Positions 21,801-35,105 are shown, numbered from the stretch's first letter. The stretch is DNA of 64,000 nucleotides from Theocolax elegans (GCA_026168455.1 CM047425.1:44226711-44290710), one strand, 5' to 3'. The notes: generated by a model not told the origin, from the sequence alone. Numbers and translations: made by a program.

Positions 21801-24800
21801 ACGGGATTTCCTAGATATTTCGGGAATTTCTGAGGTATTCCAGGAAAACATCACTAATTACGGGGTTTTCTCGATATTTCGGGGTTTTCTGAGGTATTCT
21901 GGATAACAACACTAATTGCGGGATTTCCTAGGTTTTTCGGGAATTTTTGAGGTATTCCGGGATAACTGCAGTAATTACGGGATATCCTCGATATTTAGGG
22001 AATTTGCGAAGTATTTCGGGATAACTACACTAATTACGGTATTTCCCAGATATTTCGGCAATTTCTGGGGAATTCCGGGATAACTCCACTAATTGGGGGA
22101 TTTCCTAGCCTTTTCGAGAATTTTTGAGGTATTCCGGGACAACTGCACATATTACGGGATTACCTCGATATTTCGGGAATTGCAGAGGCATTCTTGGATA
22201 ATTCCACTAATTACGGGATTTTCTGGATATTTTGAAGTATTCCGGGATAACTTCACTAATTACGGGAATTCCTGGATATTTAGTGAAATTACGAATACTT
22301 CAAGATAACTCCCCTAATTACGGGATTTCCTAAATACATCAAAAATATCTGAGGTATTCAGAGGTAACATCACTAATTACGGTATTTTCTCGATATTTCG
22401 TAAATGTATAAGGTATTTCAAAATAACTCAACTAATTACGGGATTTTCTGGATATATCGGATAAGTATGAGGTATTCCGGGATAACTGCGCTAATTACGG
22501 CACTTCCGGATATTTCGGTATTATGTAAGGTATCCCGGAATAGCTGCATTAATTGCGGAAATTCCTAGATATATCGGGAATTTCTGAGGTATCCCGGAAA
22601 AATCCACTAATTACGGTATTTCCTACATCTTTCGGGAATTTCTGAAGTATTCTGGGATAACATAACTAGTTACGGGATTCGCTCGATATCTCGGGAATAG
22701 CAGAGGATTTCCGGGATAACTTCAATAATTGCGGGATTTCCTGAATCTTTCGCGAACATTTGTGTTATTACGATATAATTCCACTATTTACGGAATTGTT
22801 TGTATATTTCGGAAATATCTGATATATGATGGGATAACATCATTAATAACGGGATTTTCTGGATATTTCAGGAATTTTTGAGAAATTCTGGGACGACTCC
22901 ACCATTTACGGGATTTCCTGGATATTTAGGGCATTTACGAAGTATTTCGAGATAACTCCACTAATTACGGGATTTCCTAGATATTTCGGGAATTTCTGAG
23001 GTATTCCAGGAAAACATCACTAATTACGGGGTTTTCTCGATATTTCGGGGTTTTCTGAGGTATTCTGGATAACAACACTAATTGCGGGATTTCTTACGTT
23101 TTTCGGGAATTTTTGAGGTATTCCGGGATAACTACAGTAATTACGGGATATCCTCGAAATTTAGGGAATTTACGAACTATTTCGGGAAAACTACACTAAT
23201 TACGGTATGTCCTAGATATTTCGGCAATTTCTGAGGTATTCCGGGATAACATTACTAATTACGGGATATCCTAGATATTTAGGGACTTTTGAGGTTTTCC
23301 GGGATAACATCACTAATTACGGGATATCGTATATATTTTGGGAATTCAAGAAGGTACTTCGGAATAATTCTACTAATTACGTCAATTTCTGGATAATTCG
23401 GGAATTGCTGAGGTATTCCGAGACAACTGCACTAATTACGGAATTACCTCGATATTTCGGGAAATGCAGAAGCATTCTTGGATAATTTAATTAATTACGG
23501 GATTTTCTGGATATTTCGAAGTCTTCCGGGATAACACCACTAACTAAGGGAATTCCTGGATAAGTTGGGAATTTCTGAGGTATTCCGGGATTACTGCACT
23601 AATTACGGGATTTCCTTGATATTTCGGGAATGTATATGGTATATCGGATTACTCACTAATTACGGTATTTCCTGGATATTTCGGAAATGAATGAGGAATT
23701 TCAGATTACACCACTAATTACGGGATTTCCTAAATACATCAAAAATATCTAAGATATTCAGAGGTAACATCACTAATTACGGTATTATCTCGATATTTCG
23801 TAAAAGTATAAGGTTTTTCGAAATAACTCAAATAATTACGGGATTTTCTGGATATTTCGGAAAAGTATGAGGTATTCCGGGATAACTGCACTAATTACGG
23901 CATTTTCCGGATATTTCGGTATTATGTAAGGTATCCCGGAATAGCAGCATTAATTGCGGGAACTCCTAGATATATCGGGAATTTCTGAGGTATCCCAGAT
24001 AAATCCACTAATTACGGTATTTCCTACATCTTTCAGGAATTTCTGAGGTATTCTGGGATAACATAACTAATTACGGGATTCCCTCGATATTTCAGGAATA
24101 GCAGAGGATTTCCGGGATAACTTCAATAATTGCGGGATTTCCTGAATCTTTCGCGAACATTTGTGTTATTACGATATAATTCCACTATTTACGGAATTGT
24201 TTGTATATTTCGGAAATATCTGATATATGATGGGATAACATCATTAATAACGGGATTTTCTGGATATTTCAGGAATTTTTGAGAAATTCTGGGACGACTC
24301 CACCATTTACGGGATTTCCTGGATATTTAGGGCATTTACAAATATTTCAAGATAACTCCACTAATTACGGGATTTCCTAGATATTTCGGGAATTTCTGAG
24401 GTATTCCAGGAAAACATCACTAATTACGGGGTTTTCTCGATATTTCGGGGTTTTCTGAGGTATTCTGGATAACAACACTAATTGCGGGATTTCCTAGGTT
24501 TTTCGGGAATTTTTGAGGTATTCCGGGATAACTGCAGTAATTACGGGATATCCTCGATATTTAGGGAATTTGCGAAGTATTTCGGGATAACTACACTAAT
24601 TACGGTATTTCCCAGATATTTCGGCAATTTCTGGGGAATTCCGGGATAACTCCACTAATTGGGGGATTTCCTAGCCTTTTCGAGAATTTTTGAGGTATTC
24701 CGGGACAACTGCACATATTACGGGATTACCTCGATATTTCGGGAATTGCAGAGGCATTCTTGGATAATTCCACTAATTACGGGATTTTCTGGATATTTTG

Positions 24801-25534
24801 AAGTATTCCGGGATAACTTCACTAATTACGGGAATTCCTGGATATTTAGTGAAATTACGAATACTTCAAGATAACTCCCCTAATTACGGGATTTCCTAAA
24901 TACATCAAAAATATCTGAGGTATTCAGAGGTAACATCACTAATTACGGTATTTTCTCGATATTTCGTAAATGTATAAGGTATTTCAAAATAACTCAACTA
25001 ATTACGGGATTTTCTGGATATATCGGATAAGTATGAGGTATTCCGGGATAACTGCGCTAATTACGGCACTTCCGGATATTTCGGTATTATGTAAGGTATC
25101 CCGGAATAGCTGCATTAATTGCGGAAATTCCTAGATATATCGGGAATTTCTGAGGTATCCCGGAAAAATCCACTAATTACGGTATTTCCTACATCTTTCG
25201 GGAATTTCTGAAGTATTCTGGGATAACATAACTAGTTACGGGATTCGCTCGATATCTCGGGAATAGCAGAGGATTTCCGGGATAACTTCAATAATTGCGG
25301 GATTTCCTGAATCTTTCGCGAACATTTGTGTTATTACGATATAATTCCACTATTTACGGAATTGTTTGTATATTTCGGAAATATCTGATATATGATGGGA
25401 TAACATCATTAATAACGGGATTTTCTGGATATTTCAGGAATTTTTGAGAAATTCTGGGACGACTCCACCATTTACGGGATTTCCTGGATATTTAGGGCAT
25501 TTACGAAGTATTTCGAGATAACTCCACTAATTAC
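18841..25534 (+). repeat. Higher-order repeat, period 2566 bp
   Basis: Alternating segments A (about 1165 bp; 18841, 21407, 23973) and B (about 1401 bp; 20006, 22572, 25138 partial). A and B are related: both begin TATCGGGAATTTCTGAGGTATCCC and share the following units. Each 2566-bp repeat contains about 43 monomers. Copies are nearly identical; only scattered single-base differences were seen. The last B stops matching at about 25534. This indicates recent amplification by unequal exchange. Confidence 0.93.
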
Positions 25535-25959
25535 TGGATATACTCGATATTTCGGTAATTGCAGAGGTATTCCGGGATACTTCCGCTAATTAGGGGATTT
25601 ACTGGATATTTCGGGAATATCTGTTTAATGTCGAGATAACATCACTAATAACGGGATATCCTAGATATTTCGGAAATATCTGAGTTATGTTGGGATAACA
25701 TCACTAATAACGGGATTTTCAAGACATATCAGGAACTTATGAGGTATTCCGGGATAACTTTACCCTTTACGGGATTTCCTGGATAGCTCCAATAATTGCG
25801 GGATATCCTAGATATTTTGGGAATTTCTGAGGTATTCCGGGAAAACAACAATAATTACGGGATTATCTGAGGTATCCCGGGATAGCTCCACAAATTGCGG
25901 GACTTCCTAGCTTTTTCGGGAATTTCTGAGGAATTCCGGGATAACTGCACTAATTACGG

Positions 25960-27236
25960 GATTTCCTCGATCTTTCGGAAATGCAGAGGTATTCCGAGAT
26001 ATCTCCACTAATTACGGGATTTACTGGATATTTCGGGATTGGTGAAGTATTAAGGATAACTACACCATTTACGGGTTTTCCTGGATATTTAGGTAAATTA
26101 CGAAGAATTTCGAGATAACTCCACTAATTACGGGATTTCCTCGATATTTTGGGAATTGCAGAGGTATTCCGGGATAATTCCGCTAATGACGGGATTGCCT
26201 GAAAATTTCAGATATATCAGAGTTAAATCGAGATAACATTACTGCAAACGGGATTTGCTGGATATTTCGGGAATTTGTGTGGCATTCCGGGAGAACTCCG
26301 CCATTTACGGGATTTCCTGGATATTTCGGGAATATCTATTTAATGTCGAGATAACATCACTAATAACGGGATATCCTGGATACTTCGGAAATATCTGAGT
26401 TATGTTGGGATAACATCACTAATAACGAGATTTTCAAGACATATCAGGAACTTTTGAGGTATTGCGGATAACTTTACCATTTACGGGATTGCCTGGATAG
26501 CTAAAATAATTGTGGGATATCCTAGATATTTCGGGAATTTATGAAGAATTCCGGGATAACTGCACTAATTACGGGATTTCCCGATCTTTTGGAAATGCAG
26601 ACGTATTTCGAGATATCTCCACTAATTACGGGATTTACTGGATATTTCGGGATTGGTGAAGTATTAAGGATAACTACACCATTTACGGGTTTTCCTGGAT
26701 ATTTAGGTAAATTACGAAGAATTTCGAGATAACTCCACTAATTACGGGATTTCCTCGATATTTTGGGAATTGCAGAGGTATTCCGGGATAATTCCGCTAA
26801 TGACGGGATTGCCTGAAAATTTCAGATATATCAGAGTTAAATCGAGATAACATTACTGCAAACGGGATTTGCTGGATATTTCGGGAATTTGTGTGGCATT
26901 CCGGGAGAACTCCGCCATTTACGGGATTTCCTGGATATTTCGGGAATATCTATTTAATGTCGAGATAACATCACTAATAACGGGATATCCTGGATACTTC
27001 GGAAATATCTGAGTTATGTTGGGATAACATCACTAATAACGAGATTTTCAAGACATATCAGGAACTTTTGAGGTATTGCGGGATAACTTTACCATTTACG
27101 GGATTGCCTGGATAGCTAAAATAATTGTGGGATATCCTAGATATTTCGGGAATTTATGAAGAATTCCGGGATAACTGCACTAATTACGGGATTTCCCCGA
27201 TCTTTTGGAAATGCAGACGTATTTCGAGATACCTCC
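25960..27236 (+). repeat. 614-bp secondary duplication in the satellite
   Basis: A segment starting GGTGAAGTATTAAGGATAAC recurs 614 bp later, for example CGAAGAATTTCGAG at 26101 and 26715. A third partial copy begins about 27185. This is a separate, smaller higher-order unit of about ten monomers beside the 2566-bp array. Confidence 0.88.
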
Positions 27237-28168
27237 ACTAATTACGGGTTTTCCTCGATATTTCGGGAATTGCAGAAGTCTTCCGTGATAACTCCACTAT
27301 TTATGAGATTTCCTGGATATTTCAGGAATTGCTGAGGTATTCTGGGAAAACTTCACTAATTATGAAACTTCCTGGATATCTCGGGAATTTCTGAGGTATT
27401 TCGAGATAACTCCGCTAATTACGGGTTTTCCTGAATATTTCGGGAATTGCAGAGATATTCCGGTATAACTCCGCTAATAACGGGATTTCCTAGATATTTC
27501 AGATACACCTGAGTTAAGACGAGATAACATTACTAATAACGGGATTTCCTGGATATTTCGGGAATTTCTGAGGTCTTCGGGGATGACTCCACTAATTACG
27601 TGTTTTCATGGATATTTCGGAAATATCTTAGTTGTTACGGCATAACATCACTAATTACGGAATTTCCTTAATATTGGGCAATTTTTGATGTATTTCGGGA
27701 TAACTTCACTAATTATGAGATTTCCTGGATGTTTCAGGAATTGATTGATTGATTGATTGATTGAATTCTATATTGGGTAAAATAGGGAAAACCCCGTATA
27801 CACTGTAGATGAAACAAATCGCAGGTACAAATAATAAAATATAAATAAATGTAGTTAAAAATACAAATAAGAATGTGTAGCAGAAAAGTATAAAAGTAAT
27901 AAAATAGCATAATAACAATAAATAAATATTTAACTCGCAAATACAAAATAATTTAACATGACAATAAAATAAAACAGTGAAATAAAAGAGTGAAATAAAA
28001 CAGTGAAATAAAACAATAAAAATAAAAACAATAAAATTTAAGCGCATATAAAGTCCAATTAAATACTGGCGATTGTTCAAAATTATATTAAAATAAAATA
28101 AAATAAACGGGGACGGCGGCGCAATACAAAAAATAAATAATACAAGAGAATGACTAGAAATGAGAATA

Positions 28169-29531
28169 CTAAATATTATTTTGTAAGTCGGGTAAGGGAG
28201 AGCACACTATACCTTCAATTGATACTCTCGAATCCCAGGCTTGTCGGTCAAGCTCAGTGAGGTAGGACAGTAGGGAAGATTTAAAGGGAGTGTAGAGGAG
28301 CGGATCGAAATCAGTAAAAGGTAGGTGATTAATAAGAAGAAAGGCATTGATTAGGAAGGAGTTATTTAGGGCTTCTGTTCTGGGAGGAGGATAGACAAGG
28401 GACAAGGGAGAGTGGCGAGAGGATGAGCGGGATAAAAATGAGGAATCACGTGCGATGAAATGGCGTGCAATGTTGGACGGGCAATTGTGAGAAATGATAT
28501 ATGCGCTACAGCCAATGAAAAGGGATCTCCTGAGCTCAACCGATAGCCATTCCAGCTTGAGACGGTGTGGCGTCACGTGCTCGCACCAGGGTATGTTCTT
28601 GGTCGCATCTAAGTCATGAAAGACGGCGCACGCATAATCAAAGTGTGGGAGAACAAGCACCTCGACTAGATGTTTTCGGTTCTGGTGCAAGAGTGCCCGT
28701 CGGAAAAATCTCAAGGAGTGAAGGACTCCATGAACGCGCTGTGAAATTGACGCAACCTGACGAGACCAATCCAGGGTAGGAGTAATCCAAATGCCCAACG
28801 ATTTGACTTGCAATTCATAATTTAGTATGTTGTCTCCAATTCTAACCCTCAGAGCAGAATCCAGCTGAATACGCGAAGTATAAGCTTGACTCCCCAAGAT
28901 CATCACTTTCGTCTTTTTCACGTTCAGGCTTAGCCCATTTGATCTCGCCCATTCATTCACCGCATTGGCATCCTCTAAAATGCTCTGGACTCCCTGAGCG
29001 AGATCCGCCGGATAAAAAGAGTGATAGATCTGGGAAAATCATGTGGTTAGAACGCTTTAGAACGCTCGACAGGTCATTAATAAAAATTGAAAACAAAAGA
29101 CGGCCCAGGACACTGCCCTGTGGAACCCCCCTGGATGTGTCAAGCCAGGCCGAGGTATTTCTTAATTCATCCACCACTGTCTGAGAACGGCCTACAAGGT
29201 AGTGAAAGAACCAGGTTAAAACCATGTCCGAGCACCCCAAAAAACGCAGTTTACGGAGCATAATATCATGCGGCACCGAATCGAACGCCTTGGAAAAGTC
29301 GAACAGGATGAGGACGGTAATCATGCGCTTGTCAATCGCTCTCCTAACATCATCCAATACACCAATTAGTGCCGTCTGAGTACTGTGCCCCCGACGAAAG
29401 CCCGCTTGTCTCTCAATAATTAAGTTATTTGAATTAATATAATCAGTTAGTTGTTCATGAACTAGCTTCTCTAAAATTTTGGAGATTTCGCAGAGCTTAG
29501 CAATGGGCCTGGTATCAGACGGCGAGATCAC
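28169..29531 (-). pseudogene. LINE reverse transcriptase and C-terminal domain
   Basis: RT motifs run in order: SDTRPIAKLCEISKILEKLV, QAGFRRGHSTQTAL, FDFSKAFDSVPHDIML, RGVPQGSVLG and FINDL. The catalytic box expected as FADD reads FPDL (about 29020-29032): one codon is missing and the alanine is changed, so polymerisation should be lost. A frameshift just after it (about 29000) moves the continuation, NEWARSNGLSLNVKKTKVM, to another frame. The rest to 28169 is the typical C-terminal tail with a CEHVTPHRLKLEWL region. Confidence 0.82.
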
Positions 29532-29683
29532 CCTGTTCGACTTAGTCAGTGGAAAAAGTAAGGATTTAGTTCAGGGCTCCGGGAAGGAACCTGTTGAAAG
29601 AGAAGAATTAAATAGATCAGCCAGGTGAGGTGCTATCTGAGGTGCCAAGCATTTTAGCATGGGAACAGAGATCCCGCCGTAGC

Positions 29684-31115
29684 CTATGGCTTTAGAGGAA
29701 GCCCTGGAGATGGTAGAAAGTACCTTATGAGGAGCGACAGGAGCGAAACTGAAGGAAGTTGAAGGGTAATTAAAGGGTAAAAAGTCCTGAGATGCGATGA
29801 GTGAAGATGAGCCAAAGTGATACGAGAGGGTGAATATGATATGGATGCGTAATGGTTATTGAGCTGATCGAGTGAAAACAAACTAAGAGGTGACTGAGAT
29901 GGTTTAGCCACAAGACCCATGTTCCTGAGCTCTCTCCACAGACCTGAGGAATTGGCTGCAGACTTGATTTTGTGATTGTAATTAGTAAATTTACTCGAGT
30001 CCAGAAAGTTTTTAACCAGACTACGAAGGTCTTTATAAATGTGGTAGTCTGAGCTCAGGCCCGTGGTCAAGTACCTCTTATAGGCCATGTTACGAGCCTT
30101 AATGTTTTGTCTAATGAGTGGAGTGATCCATGATTTATTAGAGCTTTTAATGGTAGTGAGCTTTGCTGGTGCTAGGGAGTCAAATGTAAATAGGATGGAA
30201 GTGATAAGATTGGAGAGGAGGTCATTGATAATGATGGGCGACGAAGAGGGTGACAGCAAATTAGACTGAAACGGAGAGATTGAAGGAGAAGGAGAAGGAA
30301 AGATTGTGCGGCCAGGCGAGGTATGCGACAATTGAGTGGATGATCGGTAAGATGACATAATAGTGGTGTTAAGATGAAATGAAGCTCGATCAAAAATATT
30401 CGAAAACAGTGCAGCCGCCTCCGACAGATCGATCAACGCGAGGTTGCGCGACCAGAACCTTTTTGATTTCGACAAAGGTTTACTAAACTCTAGTTCAAGA
30501 ATAATGGAGTCATGCTCTGCTGCAAAGGGCACGAGTGATTTCGTATACTTGAAAACTGGCGGAGGATTTCGAACAATAAATAAATCGAGCCATGTGTGGG
30601 ATGAAATATTAGCTGCGTGAGTATGATGAGTAGGATCGGATTCAATTAGAGAGAGGTCTAATGACTCCAAGTAGGACTCCAACATGGCGGACGACCCATC
30701 CTTTTTGCCCATATTGATGTTAAAGTCTCCAGTGATTACCACTTGATCGCATGTATGTAAGAACTTTGATACTGAGTTAAAAAATTCTAATGGATATGCC
30801 GCTGTGGACCTCCAGTAAACCACACAAAAGAGTAACGAACTGGAGCAACCGTAAATTTGAAAAATCGTATACTCTGGAGAGTTGGAAAAACAGGGTCCGA
30901 GTGAGCGACTAACTTGACATTAAGATTACTCCTAATGTAAGCCGCAACACCCCCCCCCCCCCTCCTTTCCAACTCAATCCAATCTATATAGAGTGTAGTT
31001 TGGAAGGCCCAGCATATCGGAGGAGTCGTGATCCTTAAGAAAAGTTTCGGAAAAGGAAATGATATCGTGATATGAAGGTGCAATTAATGATTCAACGGAT
31101 GAAAAATGAGTTTTT
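29684..31115 (-). pseudogene. LINE endonuclease and linker region (frameshifted)
   Basis: APE-type endonuclease of the LINE, which would nick the target DNA. The N-terminal part reads through SYHDIISFSETFLKD, then breaks at an unusually long C/G run (30951-30964, plus-strand CCCC) next to GGGGVAAYIRSNL. The frame shifts again near 30815 before the clear VVITGDFNINMGKKDGS motif, whose GDFN box is the metal/active-site region, and HTWLDLFIV with the expected D. A serine-rich linker continues to 29684. Several indels make the protein non-functional. The poly-C tract may be a real slippage mutation or a sequencing artefact. Confidence 0.75.
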
Positions 31116-31120
31116 AGAGG

Positions 31121-31480
31121 TTACTTAGCAACCTGCGACGATGATGGCGACGGAGGCGAGGCTACGCGCTTGGCACTGGAAGGAGTCGGTATGGGCGTGG
31201 CAGATGGTTCGGTAGCGCAGATCTCCTTCACTTGTCGCGGAAACCCAGGCGGTGGCGCCCTCACATCAGTGGGAGCCACGACTAATGCCTTAGCTTTTGC
31301 CATCTCGCAAAAGCGGCGCTCGGCAGAGCCCGACGGAGCATCAAAACAGTGAGAGTGTGTAATCTTATTACACACCGGACAAACCTCGGTATAATCTTTC
31401 CTCGTAAGACGTCCGCCACACACAAAACAGCCGCGCGCTGATGCCATTACTGCCAATCGACGTCCGCCGGTGAAGGTCAC
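31121..31480 (-). pseudogene. LINE first ORF, PHD-like zinc-binding domain
   Basis: The 119-residue frame contains CFVCGGRLTRKDYTEVCPVC, then N, K and HSHCF, a Cys4-His-Cys pattern similar to the PHD-like fingers found in ORF1 of CR1-group LINEs; this would bind nucleic acid or protein in the RNP. A proline/serine-rich tail follows. It ends in a stop after SSSQVAK, just upstream of the endonuclease frame. It is the most intact reading frame of the element, but its length is short for an ORF1 and it may be a remnant. Confidence 0.6.
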
Positions 31481-31740
31481 AAATAGTAGTGCGAATACAG
31501 TGCGAAAGCAGTTTCAGGTTGAGAGCACTGCTCCCCGCAGAGTCGCGAATTCCCTCTCGTAGTTAACCTCCAAAAACAATGTTTTGCGAAATTAAAGATT
31601 ATTGGATTACGCTGCAGTCGGTAAGCGTCCTTTCACGTTCACTGAAACAAACTCGAGGCAGTTGTGTAAGCAACAAGCTTATGCAAAAACGGAGCAAGAA
31701 AACAAGCTGACTTGTACTCACCGAGAGAGTGAGAGAGAGA

Positions 31741-32487
31741 GAGAGGTATTTCGGGATAACTCCATTAATTATGAGATTTCCTGGATATTTCGGGAATTTC
31801 TGAGGTATTACGGGATAACTCCACTAATTACGGGATGTCCTCGATATTTCGGGAATGTATGAGGTATTTCGGATTATTCCACTAATTACGGGATTTCCTG
31901 GATATTTCGGGAGTGTATGAGGTATTTCGGATTACTCCACTAATTACGGGATTTTCTGGATGTTTCGGAGATTTCTGAGGTATTCCGGGATAACACCAAT
32001 AATTACGGGATTTCCTTTATATTTCTGGCATTGCTGAGGTATTCCGGGATACTCAACTAATTACGGGATTTCCTGAATAAGTCGGGAATTTTTGAGATAC
32101 TCCGGTATAATTCATCTAATTACTGGATTTCCTGTCTATTTTGGGAATTTTTGAGGTACTCCGGGTAAACTTCAACAATTTAAGGGATTTTCTAAAAATT
32201 CCGGTAATATCTGAGGTTGGCCGGAATAACGTCACAGATTATCGTATTTTCTGGACACTCTGGAATTTCTGAGTAATTTTGGGATATCTCCACCAAATAC
32301 GGGATTTCCTGGATATTTCGGATATTTCTGAGGTTTTCCAGGATAAATCAACTAATTACGGTATTTCCTGGATATTTCGGGAATTTGGAGGTATTCCTGG
32401 TTAACTCAACTAATTGCGGGATGTCATGGATATTTCGGGAATTTCTGCGCTTTGCCGGTATAACTTCAGTGATTATGGTAGTTCATG
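31741..32487 (+). repeat. 59-bp satellite, block 5
   Basis: Resumption of the satellite after the LINE, ending in decayed units near TGATTATGGTAGTTCATGG. This is the right edge of the array in this window. Confidence 0.93.
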
Positions 32488-35105
32488 GACACTTTTTTAT
32501 TATTGTAGCTGTATATCATTTATATTTTTTGGTTGCAATTTATAAACTTTTTTTTTGATCGTTTGTGCTTGAAGTCTGTGCATGAAGTTGAAAAATCTGT
32601 GTGTGAAGTGAATATTTTTTCATACTATGCGTGAAGTAATTAGACGTTCGTGAAATGAAATATCAACTTCATGCATCGACATCACGCACGGTCGATAAAA
32701 AAATAGCGTATGCGACTCGTGTGTGATATTATTCTTCACTCGAGCGATATTGCGGCACTCGTCAACGGCTGCGCCGGCGACTCGTTTGCTACTATCGCTT
32801 CTCGTGAAGAAAAATACGCTTCACACACTTGTTGCATAATATACTATTTTACAAAAGATTTTTGAAAATAAAACAAAATTAATAAAATGTGAAAATAGGT
32901 CTTTTAGTCACAATTTTAATCTGAAAATAATTTTATAAATTTAATTATTATGTATAAGTATTTGTTTGAAAGAATAATTGAATACATACGACGCATTAGC
33001 TGAGTTTAGTAATTTTGTATGAAGTTTTAAATTCTTCATCTCCTTTCCAGGAACACCATGCAAAAGCATGAAATATATGTAAAATAGTCAAAGAATAATT
33101 TTATATTTTAAGCTTTGTTGTTGAAAATATTATTCTGGTTGAAAAATAACATATTTGTTACTTGTTCGATGTAGGTTCTTACAAGAAAAGTGTGGAAATA
33201 TTGTAAGTAATGTAATATGTGTTATTACGTATTAAAAATAAAAATTAAAATTCCTCACTCTAGTGTAAGTTTTGTCATGTCGATTATTTTTAATTTTTTT
33301 ACTTGATTCAGTATTGTGTAGAAATATGTTCAGTATCTTTAAACTCTTGAGTAATTGACTAAGATTCAATAAGTATGTACAACGTTGCATATATAATACA
33401 CTGTTATTTTTATTTTATTGATTAAAAAAAATTGTTTATAACTGAATACTAGGTTAATTAATTACATATTATATTTTTTATTATACATTTTTATTTAATT
33501 AAATTTTAAAATTATAAAGTTAAAAAAATATAAAAAATAAATATATGTTTAGTGTAATTTCGGCCAAGGTAGCTTTAGCAACCGAGGAATTGTTGTTAGT
33601 ATAATATTAAGTTTCGCTGAAACCGATTGGATCAATCAATAGCCTCGAGTGAAAAGGAAGGAAAAACTTGGTTTGAAAAAGTTTTGAATGAACAATATTT
33701 TAAAGTTGATGTAAAAAATACAACCTAACATATGTCGGACTCGGTTTGTTGTATATACATAGTAATTTAAATAAGTTTTCAAATACGCTACAATATAACA
33801 TATTTAATAAACATATATAATATAATAATAGACGAAAACATTTCGTCTGCTAAAAATTCTAATTCAATATATAAAGATACGGTGAGCCCTTGACCATAAA
33901 TATTTTAGAGAAAAAAAAATTTAAAAAATGTCATATAAAATGAAGAAGTACGTGTTTTTGTTATGTTCGCTATTGTTCTATACTTTATCGAATACTGGCC
34001 GAGTACAGCAAGGAACACACCGTAATAGTATATTACGCAACTAGAGAGCAAAAAGCACCCGAGCGAAGCGAGGGTGGCAAAAAGACGAGTGGGGATGGCC
34101 TATTTTCCTTACTAGTTGCGTATAATATTTTTCCTGACAAGGTGGGAGAAATTTGACATTAAGAAGAGTGAAAATTCTTTTGATTGTAGCATGTACGAAA
34201 AAACATAGCGCCATTTCTGCGAGGCTAATATAAGAAGTTTTTACTGCATTATATGTCTTGTTTTTCTGTCATCTCTTCCGCTCTCCCTCTCTCCCTCTAT
34301 ATCCTAATATTATATTATAAAGAAAAATTAAATAATTGTATTAAAATTTAATCATTTTCTTTTTGAGTGGGCAAAATAGTTCATTTCCCCACTCTCAAAA
34401 GCATTTTGCTCACTAGTGAGGGAATGTGGTACTTTGCCCACGCAAAACAGGCCTCGAAAATCGAATTTCGCTCACCGCGTTAGGAAAAATAATTTTATCG
34501 TCAAATGATTATATTCGTACAGGAGTGACCAGAGACAAAGAGAATGAAGGATAAAGCAATCCACGTGTTTTCTTGTAGAAGAAGAAAACACGAACTTTTT
34601 CTTTCAGAATTTACAACCAAATACAAGCTTACGCCTTACGTCAGAAAGTAACACAGGTCACCCATTAGTTGAGTCTAGGTTGAATTTCTTGTGTCCGTCT
34701 TGAATTTGTGATAAGCTAGTAATTGATCCAACGATGACTGGCTGACTCTTCAGCTCTCTATGTGAGATGAGAAATACGGTTCCATTATGGTGATCTTGAT
34801 TCACAAAAGATAACTGTGATTGGCCGCGGATCGCCTTAGAAAAGCAAGCGTCTTCTTGCGCTTCCACAGTCCTGAAGTTCGAATTCGTCTCTACGCTTTT
34901 CCACTCTTCTTATTTATGTGCTTACGCTTAATCATTCGTGTATGTGCGTCAGTATAATTGTACGCGTGATAGCAAATAGATTCGTCATAAAGCATTTAAT
35001 AGCAGACGAAGGTAGAGATAAATGGTATGTAGTCAACAAAAAAGGCGGTACAATTATTTTTTATTAAAACGAAAGATGTAAAATATAGTAATATATAATA
35101 TTTAC
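32488..35105. other. AT-rich interval with two small inverted repeats
   Basis: No gene supported. At about 32698-32850 an imperfect foldback pairs ATGCGACTCGTGTGTGA...CTTCACTCGAGCGATA with its inverted partner ending TGCATAATAT. At 34031-34138 ATTACGCAACTAG is inverted as CTAGTTGCGTATAAT around a GC-richer loop. The open frame at 34658-34867 (minus) lacks a normal start and any domain. Confidence 0.5.

Larger units (their letters stand above)
17735..27738 (+). repeat. 59-bp satellite, block 4 (10 kb)
   Basis: Continuous array of the same satellite, same orientation as all other blocks. 17735-18840 is a variant of the B half of the higher-order repeat with an internal deletion. 18841-25534 is higher-order repeat, 25535-25960 diverged monomers, 25960-27236 a 614-bp local duplication and 27237-27738 monomers. 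The repeated short ORF beginning MGDFLAFSRIF (three copies, 2566 bp apart) is satellite sequence, not a gene. Confidence 0.96.
27739..31739 (-). mobile_element. CR1-like LINE, nearly full length, decayed
   Basis: About 4 kb on the minus strand, inserted in the satellite, which resumes at 31741. From 5' to 3' it has a zinc-binding ORF, an endonuclease, a reverse transcriptase and a 3' UTR ending in (AATC)n, a CR1-group style terminus. A (CT)n run on the coding strand flanks the 5' end (plus strand GAGAGAGAG at 31722-31740). Several frameshifts and a damaged catalytic box show it is dead. Family assignment rests on the domain order and tail only. Confidence 0.85.

Noticed and set aside
19527..24874. 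Three identical 71-codon ORFs beginning MGDFLAFSRIF
   Set aside because: They are satellite sequence, spaced exactly by the 2566-bp higher-order repeat.
17735..27738. CRISPR-like array
   Set aside because: Units are contiguous with no unique spacers, the genome is eukaryotic and there are no cas genes. It is a satellite.
28567..30269. Plus-strand ORFs opposite the CR1-like LINE
   Set aside because: Antisense shadows with no domains; the minus strand carries the RT and endonuclease motifs.
34658..34867. 69-codon ORF (minus), MEAQEDACFSKAIRGQ
   Set aside because: The start is not ATG, no domain, no splice context linking it to the EH-like exon.
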